This document shows positions 1-6,300 of a DNA stretch of 8,035 nt, one piece after another. A model generated the notes under the pieces. That model worked only from the letters and a program-made list of their open reading frames with translations. It was not told the origin of the DNA and ran no database searches. A program made the translations under genes and the position numbers. The DNA is from Planctomycetota bacterium (GTDB lineage Bacteria; Planctomycetota; Phycisphaerae; UBA1845): the NCBI GenBank assembly GCA_022566435.1, contig JADFIX010000131.1, positions 1 to 8,035 on the forward strand, in the 5' to 3' direction. Within the stretch, counting starts at the first letter, position 1. Each line of letters begins with the position of its first letter.

Positions 1-2
1 GC

Positions 3-1235
3 GACTTCTTCAAGAACAACATCTGGTTCAGCAAAACCAACCGCCGGATGATGGACGAGATGGCCAACCACGGCACACGCATCAGGCGGTACGTCGAGCG
101 ATACGGGTTGGAGACCGTCGAGAAGTTTATCGACACCTGCACCGCGATGGACGGCCTGATCGACCCCCATTCCGTCTTCATGCGCCGCGAGGCACGGACC
201 GCACCCCCTACGTACGGGTCGGAGCGTAAGGACAAACCGGACAACGACGTCGTGCGCTATCCGGCCAAGGGCTACATGGATCGCTATATCAATCCGCCGG
301 AGAAGCTCGCCGGCGAACGCGACGCCCAGGCGGCGGAAAAAGAACGCACGAAGTCGAACTTCCCGCCCAAGCCGGTCAAAGACGTGATGCTGTTCCTTTT
401 GCAAAACGCGCCATTGGAAGACTGGCAGGCCGACATCCTATCGATCATCCGCCAGGAGGATTACTACTTCGCCCCGCAGGGCCAAACGAAGATCATGAAC
501 GAAGGATGGGCCAGCTACTGGCACTCCACGATCATGACCAATTACGTGCTCAAGGCTGACGAACTGATCGCCTATTGCGATCATCATTCCGGCACGCTGG
601 CCACCTCGCCGGGTCGGCTGAATCCCTACAAGCTGGGCATCGAACTCTTGCGGGACATCGAGCGGCGATGGAATACCGGTCGCTACGGCCCGGAGTACGA
701 CGCCTGTGACGACATGGCGAAAAAGCGAAACTGGGGCAAAGGCACCGCCCCGACAGGGCGAATCGTGGGGCGTGGCTCGCCGGGTAGGGAGAAGATCTTC
801 GAGGTACGAACCCTTTACAACGACGTGACCTTCCTCGACGAATTCCTGACACCGGAGTTCGTCGACGAGCAAAACCTCTATCACTACCGCCAGGACCCCT
901 CGACGGGCCGCATGGTGGTGGTCAACCGCGACTTCAAGCAGATCAAGGCCCAGTTGCTCTTCATGCTGACCAACCACGCCCAGCCCTACATCTACGTGAT
1001 GGACGGCAACTACCGCAACCGCGGCGAACTCTACCTGGCCCATAAGCACATCGGCGCCGATTTGGACATCAAGTACGCCGTGGGCACGCTCCGGGAAATC
1101 CAAAAGGTCTGGAAGCGCCCGGTGCATCTGCACGCCCGAATCGACGACGACGCCTTCCTCTTCACCCACGACGGTGAAGAATCCAGCCAGCAACAGGTCG
1201 ATGAGAAAATCGAACCCGCCGCCCACAACTTCTGA
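3..1235 (+). CDS. spoVR: SpoVR family protein, 5'-truncated by window edge
   Basis: The frame is open from base 3 to a TGA at 1233-1235, so about 410 residues are visible. Family members usually have roughly 470-510 residues, so the N-terminal ~100 residues lie upstream of the window. The visible part starts with FFKNNIWFSKTNRRMMDEMA. It carries the most recognisable SpoVR block around 455-525 (DWQADI, EDYYFAPQGQTKIMNEGWAS) and later HSGTLATSPGRLNPYKLG. It ends with the conserved AVGTLREIQKVWKRPVHLH stretch. SpoVR was named for a Bacillus spore-cortex defect but is widespread in non-sporulating bacteria. There it commonly sits with the PrkA kinase and a YeaH/DUF444 protein, which would be expected just upstream. 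Its biochemical activity is not established. Identity is secure; function in this organism is inferred only from the family. Confidence 0.93.
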   Translation, partial: DFFKNNIWFSKTNRRMMDEMANHGTRIRRYVERYGLETVEKFIDTCTAMDGLIDPHSVFMRREARTAPPTYGSERKDKPDNDVVRYPAKGYMDRYINPPEKLAGERDAQAAEKERTKSNFPPKPVKDVMLFLLQNAPLEDWQADILSIIRQEDYYFAPQGQTKIMNEGWASYWHSTIMTNYVLKADELIAYCDHHSGTLATSPGRLNPYKLGIELLRDIERRWNTGRYGPEYDACDDMAKKRNWGKGTAPTGRIVGRGSPGREKIFEVRTLYNDVTFLDEFLTPEFVDEQNLYHYRQDPSTGRMVVVNRDFKQIKAQLLFMLTNHAQPYIYVMDGNYRNRGELYLAHKHIGADLDIKYAVGTLREIQKVWKRPVHLHARIDDDAFLFTHDGEESSQQQVDEKIEPAAHNF

Positions 1236-1274
1236 TTTTCTCCGCCTTCTCGCACGTTCCGACCCCCTTCGGCT

Positions 1275-1289
1275 CCGTGAACATCACGG
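1275..1289 (+). terminator. Possible stem-loop downstream of spoVR
   Basis: CCGTGA-ACA-TCACGG is a perfect 6-bp stem with a 3-nt loop, about 40 nt after the spoVR stop. No U-tract follows, so it is not a canonical intrinsic terminator. It may simply be the first hairpin of the repeat-rich stretch that follows. Confidence 0.25.
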
Positions 1290-1327
1290 TATTAGGGTTT
1301 GCAGGCTGAAGGCCTACCAGAAAGTAG

Positions 1328-1523
1328 CCGGGGGCAAGTCCGCCGGAAGCGGACGCCGCCCCCGGATTGCGCCGCCACCAAGCCACTCGACCCTGAAGGG
1401 GTCGTACTTTGGTGCGTGTACGACGTGGCGCGCTTATGCGACCCTCCTTTCAGGGTCGAATGAATTGATGGGATTCCGGAATCCGTGGGCGGCGTCTCCC
1501 GGCGCGCCGGGATACTTGCCCAC
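1328..1523. repeat. Cluster of nested hairpins and palindromes (REP-like intergenic repeat)
   Basis: The gap between spoVR and the DUF1579 gene shows no convincing gene but at least five inverted structures. (a) 1328-1365 is a two-part stem: CCGGGGGC with GCCCCCGG outside, and GTCCGC with GCGGAC inside. (b) 1388-1404 is CGACCC-TGAAG-GGGTCG. (c) GTCGTAC at 1401-1407 pairs with GTACGAC at 1418-1424. (d) 1439-1458 is CGACCCT-CCTTTC-AGGGTCG; CGACCCTGAAGGG at 1388 is also inverted against CCTTTCAGGGTCG at 1446. (e) GGATTCCGGAATCC at 1471-1484 and CCCGGCGCGCCGGG at 1498-1511 are perfect 14-bp palindromes, the second enclosed by GTGGGC (1485-1490) and GCCCAC (1518-1523). This density suggests a dispersed repeat family rather than gene remnants. 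Mobilisation by a RAYT-type transposase is inference only. Confidence 0.7.
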
Positions 1524-1543
1524 ACCTACTGTCGTTCAGCCTT

Positions 1544-1591
1544 TCAGACTGGAGCGTCGGTACGCCTGTCAATCTGGAGTGTCGGTGAGCC
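1544..1591. repeat. Imperfect tandem repeat, 25-bp period
   Basis: Two 23-base copies at 1544-1566 and 1569-1591 match at 18 of 23 positions. They share the core TGGAG-N-GTCGGT-NN-GCC, and their starts are 25 bases apart. They adjoin the hairpin cluster and probably belong to the same repeat unit. From there to 1760 nothing else is evident beyond a possible weak promoter. Confidence 0.55.
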
Positions 1592-1671
1592 CTTCAGGCG
1601 GCCTCTGGTGACGGCGATATAGCCGCCTAAACTGGCACGTCCCCACCCCCTTCCGATTCCATGTTTGTCCG

Positions 1672-1700
1672 TTGCCATTCCGCCTCGCCGAGGTCACAAT
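1672..1700 (+). promoter_or_regulatory. Possible weak sigma70-type promoter for the DUF1579 gene
   Basis: TTGCCA (1672-1677; 5 of 6 to TTGACA) is followed 17 bases later by CACAAT (1695-1700; 4 of 6 to TATAAT). It lies about 70 bases upstream of the start codon. The match is modest and such hexamers occur by chance, so this is a candidate only. Confidence 0.25.
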
Positions 1701-1769
1701 AACAGCGATACGAGTGTAATGGCGGCCGGTCGACGGCGTGGAAACTCTTTTTGACACGAAAGGGGCGGC

Positions 1770-2396
1770 ATGATGAAACGGACAATGGTGCTTGGCGGTT
1801 CGCTCGCTTTGGCGGGGCTCGTGATTCTGGCGGGTCATTCGGTGGTGCGGGCGGGTCCCGATTCAAGGCTGGACGACAACGAGCTCCAAGAGGCGCTCCA
1901 AAAGTACAACAACGCCAGCAAGGCGCACCGAGTGCTTAAGAAATTTCGCGGCAAGTACGAGCAAGTCGCCATGTGGTACAATGCACCCGGCAAGAAACCC
2001 AAAGAAGACAAATGGACCAGCGCCACCGGCTGGCTGCTCAATGGCCTATTCATGACCCAAACCGTCGACGGGAAATGGTTAGGTCGCGATTACGACGGCC
2101 TGCTGACCATCGGCTACGACTACGGCGCGGAAGAGTACGTCATGACCTGGATCGACTCGTACCACACGCGACTGGTCGAAGGCCGGGGCACGTTCGAAGA
2201 GGATACCGAAACGTTCACCTTCGAGTGCAGCTTTTTCGACGCCATCGCGGACAAGGACCGCACGGTGAAGGCGGTGATGAAGCTGGTGGACAGGAAAGGC
2301 GGCTGCCATATCGAGCTGACCGACATCACCGACCCCAAGAAGCCGTTCAAATTCTACGAGATCGACTCGAAACGCCGGCTCCGACGCGGGGCGTAG
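1770..2396 (+). CDS. Predicted exported DUF1579-family-like protein
   Basis: The 208-residue product starts with a classical signal peptide: MKR, then a hydrophobic core at about residues 6-22, then VVRA with probable cleavage after Ala28. It is therefore likely periplasmic or surface-located. The mature part resembles the DUF1579 group: an opening helix (HRVLKKFRGKYE), a glycine/tryptophan-rich beta region, GRDYDGLLTIGYDY near residues 105-118, and the TWIDS signature near 126-130. It closes with beta strands rich in acidic and aromatic residues. Planctomycetes often encode several such proteins of unknown function. AGGGG at 1761-1765 is a Shine-Dalgarno candidate; its spacing is better for the second ATG at 1773 (7 nt) than the first at 1770 (4 nt), so the true start may be 1773. 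No catalytic residues are recognised. Family assignment is by eye and moderately secure. Confidence 0.8.
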   Translation: MMKRTMVLGGSLALAGLVILAGHSVVRAGPDSRLDDNELQEALQKYNNASKAHRVLKKFRGKYEQVAMWYNAPGKKPKEDKWTSATGWLLNGLFMTQTVDGKWLGRDYDGLLTIGYDYGAEEYVMTWIDSYHTRLVEGRGTFEEDTETFTFECSFFDAIADKDRTVKAVMKLVDRKGGCHIELTDITDPKKPFKFYEIDSKRRLRRGA

Positions 2397-2403
2397 CCAG
2401 TAG

Positions 2404-2462
2404 GGTGCGTCCCGGACGCACCGCGTGCGGTGCGTCAGTGTGCGGTGCGTCCGAGACGCACC
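2404..2462. repeat. Paired GGTGCGTCC hairpins (REP-like)
   Basis: Two 19-base hairpins, GGTGCGTCC-C-GGACGCACC (2404-2422) and GGTGCGTC-CGA-GACGCACC (2444-2462), flank a third half-copy GGTGCGTC at 2429-2436. TGCGGTGCGTC occurs twice, at 2426 and 2441. The array begins 8 bases after the DUF1579 stop. It could attenuate or terminate read-through into the merB-like gene, but it has no U-tract and looks more like a dispersed REP-type repeat. Confidence 0.65.
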
Positions 2463-2532
2463 CAACGCAAGCGATCGATCAGGGATGTCGGTGCAACAGG
2501 GAGGCACCGTTTACTTCGCCGACGCCCCAAAA

Positions 2533-2537
2533 AAGGA
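2533..2537 (+). promoter_or_regulatory. Shine-Dalgarno site fixing the merB-like start
   Basis: AAGGA sits 7 nt before the ATG at 2545. Two in-frame ATGs further upstream (2425 and 2485) would add residues encoded by the hairpin repeat and lack good ribosome sites. The start at 2545 also gives the normal family N-terminus, which begins just before a winged-helix-like segment. Confidence 0.7.
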
Positions 2538-2544
2538 ACCGGTC

Positions 2545-3231
2545 ATGAACTTCGACACGGTGGTCAAACAGCACATCTATGAGACGATCGTGGACGGAGA
2601 AACGACGCGTGCGCCCACGTCCACTGAGGTCGCGGCGGCGCTGGGTCGACCGGTCGACAAGGTCGAGACCGCGTTTGAATCGCTGGCCAAGAAGCGACTT
2701 CTGGTGCTCGAACCGGGCGACCGATCCCGGATTCGCATGGCCCCGCCCTTTTCCGGCGTGGAGACGGCGTTTCGGGTCATCGTGGACGACAAATCCTACT
2801 ACGCCAATTGCGTCTGGGATGCTTTGGGCGTGTTGGCTGCCCTTGGTCGCGATGGCGAGGTGGAGGCGAGCGACGGCTTCACCGAGGAGTGGATGTCGCT
2901 TCGTATCATCGACGGCGAGCCCGAGCCGCAGGAATGTGCGATCCACTACGCCGTCCCGGCCGCGCTTTGGTGGGACGACGTCATCTTCACCTGAGCGACC
3001 ATGCTGCTCTTCCGGTCGGAAGAGAACGTGGATCGATGGTGCGAGGCGAAGGGCATACCGCGTCGCCCGATTCTCGACCTCGACCAGCAGTGGCACCTGG
3101 CCAAGACCTGGTACGAAAACCGCCTCACGCCCGACTCCCGCCGCCCCGCACCCGGCGAGATGGTGAAAATCTTCGCCAAGATCGGTTTGACGGGGGCGTT
3201 TTGGGATCCGAAGGCGGACGTGTGGCGATGA
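2545..3231 (+). CDS. merB: Alkylmercury lyase (MerB-like), probable selenocysteine form with in-frame TGA at codon 150
   Basis: MerB cleaves the carbon-mercury bond of organomercurials, releasing Hg(II). The N-terminal part (residues 1-60) looks like the family's helical/winged-helix domain (HIYETI, PTSTEVAAALGR). PPFSGVETAFRV and YYANCVWDALG follow. Cys89 and Asp92 (C-x-x-D) match E. coli MerB Cys96 and Asp99. The frame then meets TGA at 2992-2994 inside VIFT-(TGA)-ATMLLFRSEE. Counting back from the shared serine of FRS/FAS places this codon at MerB Cys159, the second catalytic cysteine. Translation continues in the same frame with family-like sequence (WHLAKTWYENRL, IFAKIGLTGAFW) to a TGA at 3229-3231, giving 228 residues against 212 in E. 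coli MerB. A SECIS-like hairpin follows the internal TGA. The reading as selenocysteine is inference; a nonsense mutation or base error is the alternative. No merA or merR is present nearby. Confidence 0.8.
2992..3031 (+). promoter_or_regulatory. Candidate bacterial SECIS element immediately after the in-frame TGA
   Basis: After the TGA (2992-2994), CTCTTCC-GGTC-GGAAGAG at 3007-3024 forms a perfect 7-bp stem with a GGUC loop. A lower helix (2999-3003 with 3027-3031, including one G-U pair) can extend it across a small internal loop. The loop begins 19 nt after the TGA, inside the spacing generally expected for bacterial SECIS elements. E. coli fdhF also displays GGUC at its apical loop, about 18 nt after its UGA, for SelB binding. 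The structure lies within coding sequence, as is normal in bacteria. No SelB binding has been shown; the match is structural, by eye. Confidence 0.7.
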
Positions 3232-3293
3232 CGGTGTTTGACCACCTCGCATAGTCAAAACGGTACATCAGGAATGCACGCGACGCCTCTTTT

Positions 3294-3318
3294 CTTTGTA
3301 TCTTGGTGGCTTCGTGGT
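3294..3318. repeat. Short interspersed-type sequence in the merB/NACHT intergenic gap
   Basis: The 114-base gap between the converging merB-like and NACHT genes contains TCTTGGTGGCTTCGTGGT (3301-3318) preceded by CTTTGTA. Read forward (frame starting at 3289) it encodes the FVSWWLRG-like peptide. From memory, this resembles a short sequence common in intergenic regions of planctomycetes and other environmental bacteria. No clear intrinsic terminator for either gene is visible in the gap. Confidence 0.35.
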
Positions 3319-3345
3319 AGGAATAGTCTCTTCTACGTCGCTACC

Positions 3346-6300
3346 TTACTTGCCAGCTCCCTTCGTGATGTCCCAGCCCATGTGCTCCGACAGCGAGCGA
3401 ACCGTCTCCTCGATCTTGTCGGCCGCCACACCGGCCTTTTCCGCCGCCCGACCGATGTGCTCGCGGGACATGGGCTCTGCTGGATCGAGGTATGGAACGA
3501 TTGTGTCCAGATACCTCGTGAATACAATCCGACCGAATTCGGAGATCACCTTGCCGAGCGCCCGCTTCATTAACAGCGCCTCAAGCGCGGCGCAGCGCGG
3601 GCCTTTGTCCACATCCTGGACGGCGTGTTCGGCGAGCAGCTTTCCCGTGGTCTTGTCTGGCCACCTCTTGATCAGGGTTTGAAGCGCGACGACGCGGAGA
3701 GACGCGCTCTCATCCCGGACGGCGCGTTCGGTAAGCAGCTTTCGCGTGGTCTCGTCGGGCCACACCGCGCCCAACGCCACAAGCGCAGCGATGCGGGGTT
3801 TCTCCTCCTCATCCTTCACCGCGCGTTCTGCAAGTAGCTTTCGCGTAGTCTCGTCCGCCCACTTCTCGACCAGCGCCGCAAGAGCGGCGCTGCGGGCGTC
3901 TGGGTGCTTATCCTGAACGGCGCATTCGGTGAGCAGCTTTCGCGTGGTCTCGTCATGCCATTCCGCGACCAACGCCTCAAGCGCGGCGATGCGGGGTTTC
4001 TCCTCCTCATCCTTGACCGCGCGTTCGGCGAGAAGCTTTCGCGTGACCTCGTCCGGCCACTTCTCAGCAATCATTCGAAGGATGGGCGCTCGCAGGTAGT
4101 GAGATTTACTGTTCGCTCCCAAGTCGTGTGCAAGTTGACGAACTCCGCGCTTGTTTCCATACTTTTCTACAAGGCACTCTAACCATTTAGTTGATAATCG
4201 ATCGGTGGACAATGGCGCACTGCCATGTACGTTTCTGGTGAAGCGATCACAAGACTCCATAAGAAAGGACAAAGGAAGACAGGCAAAAAATAGGCCTGTC
4301 ATTTCGTAGACCGCCTCATGCGTCTTGGGACCGTACGATCGTAGTGTTCCCAACACGCCGGCGGTTCGTTCAACGTCGCGATCGATAAGCGACCGTAGGT
4401 AGGTCTTGATCGGTTCCTTACTACGATCCTCCAGGATGTGTTCCATCCCGAAAAGGTCGTCATCGGAAAGATACGGCAAGAGCATCTCAATCGCTCTGCG
4501 GCGAACCTGAAATAGGCTGGCTCTTGTCGCATCGATCAAATGTGATTTGACTGCCGCGCCGAGCTGTCCCAGCGCCTCGAGGATCTCAAGTTGCGTTTTG
4601 GCCGGAACGCCCGAACCTTGCCGGAAAGCGTCGAGTGTCGACTCAACCGCTTCCTCGAATATCGAGCGTGTTTTTGGTTTGAGCTCCGCGACACCTCTGA
4701 TATCTTTGACAATATTCGCGCATAGGGCCACAACCGGTGCCTGGTCGTTGATCGTTGTGCCTCGGTTGTCCAACAACCACGCGACGTAACGATCCGCCTT
4801 CTCGTCCGAATCCTTTGCCCATTGGCCGCCAAGAAGCTGCAAGGTTTCGAACCATTTGGCCATCCGCAGTCGCGGCTTGATGATCCTTGCCACATCGTCA
4901 AAATCCTTGTTCGACAACTGCCAGGCGGCCAAGTATTCCTGAAAGGTCAGATGCACAAAGCCGTAGCTATGGGCTCGGCGGCTCACCAATAGGCCGCTCC
5001 GCAATTCCTGACGATCAAGGAACAATCCGGCGCGGGTAGCAGCTTGTTCCTCGTCCGCAGCCCCCTGGTCGATGAACCGCGGCGCCAGCAGCTTGATCAC
5101 GTCGGCCTTCGTCGCTTCGTCGCGGTCGCCGTCCTGGCGGACAATGTGCAGGGCGATTTCCGCGAACCGCTTGCGGACCCAGGCCCGTTCCTCGTAGACT
5201 TGCTCCTCGCGCTGTTCATCCAGCGCCGCCACTTTGCGGCTGTGTTGGATGTGCTCGGCCTGCTTGCGCTGGCCGAGTAGTACGTCAACGCATTCGTCGT
5301 AGAGATCGACACGCTGCTGGGGCAGCCGCTTGCGGTTCCAATGCACGATCGCAATCACCGTCAAGAGCAGCGGATTAACGGCCAGGGGGCGAATGCGATC
5401 GCTGTCTTCGATGCCCCGAGTGAGAGCATCGAATTCCTGACCGGCTTCACTTCCCTCCACCTGAACTTGTTCGGGTGGGACGCGGAACAACAACGCGACC
5501 CAGTTCCGAATGAACTCGGCGCGATCGTCGGCGTCAAACGGTTGGATATCGCAACGCGTGAAGTCCCCCTTTAGGATCGTACCGCCCGTGTACGCCCGGA
5601 TGCGCGACGTGACGACGAAGCGGTTGTCGCCATATTGCTCGACGCACTCCTCCAACAGCCTGCTGACGGACGCGCGACCGGCGTCGGTGGGAACTTCATC
5701 CAATCCGTCAAACAGCAGGCAGCAATTGCCCGAGCCGAGCAGTTCTTCCACGTCGTCGGTCGAAACGGAATAGTCGTAGGCGCCCAGGCGATCGGCGACA
5801 AATTCCACCAGGGTGGTCAGCCGCACCTGTTGCCGTCGCTTCAAGAAATCGGCCAGATCCCAACAGGATAGAAAGATAGGCAGCGGAAGCGGTTCCGGCA
5901 GAGAGAGCTTTTCCAGGGCGATGTTGGAATTGCCCGTCACGAACGAGCGAGCCAACATCAAGGCGATGTACTTCAGAAACGTCGACTTTCCGCTGCCTGG
6001 ATCGCCGACGATCACCAGCTTGGGATACCGGAGCATCGCCGTCTGGATATCGATCGGGCCGCTTTCATGATCCTCGGTTTCTTCTGGGGCGTCTTCGTCG
6101 AACATGACGCGAAGGCGGACGTAGATTTCACTGAGTGGAATCTCAAAAGCGCGATCGTTGTCTATGCCGGCGATGTCGAGACGGCGGAAGTCCCGCTCGA
6201 TTTTCTCGTAGTACTTGCTTGGCGGCGACAGAGTCGTTGTTGCGACTTTCGTTGTGGCCGCTCGCTCGGAAACCCACGGTCTCGACGAATCGGTGAGCCA

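Noticed and set aside
438..1226. Long minus-strand reading frame antisense to spoVR
   Set aside because: It overlaps a well-conserved gene on the other strand, has no recognisable domains, and is explained by GC-rich codon bias.
1174..1611. 145-residue reading frame across the spoVR end and the repeat cluster
   Set aside because: It overlaps the spoVR 3' end and is built from hairpin-forming repeats. The protein shows no family features.
2079..2507. Minus-strand frame opposite the DUF1579-like gene
   Set aside because: The plus strand encodes a protein with a clear signal peptide and family motifs. The antisense frame runs into the GGTGCGTCC hairpins and has no features.
3001..3231. Separate 76-residue gene starting at ATG 3001
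   Set aside because: It is in the same frame as the upstream MerB-like part, starts inside a conserved block of the family, and has no Shine-Dalgarno site of its own. It is the C-terminal part of the merB-like gene.
2545..3231. TGA reassigned to tryptophan or another amino acid in this organism
   Set aside because: TGA ends the spoVR-like gene at 1233-1235 and the merB-like gene at 3229-3231, and the family residue at the internal site is cysteine, not tryptophan.
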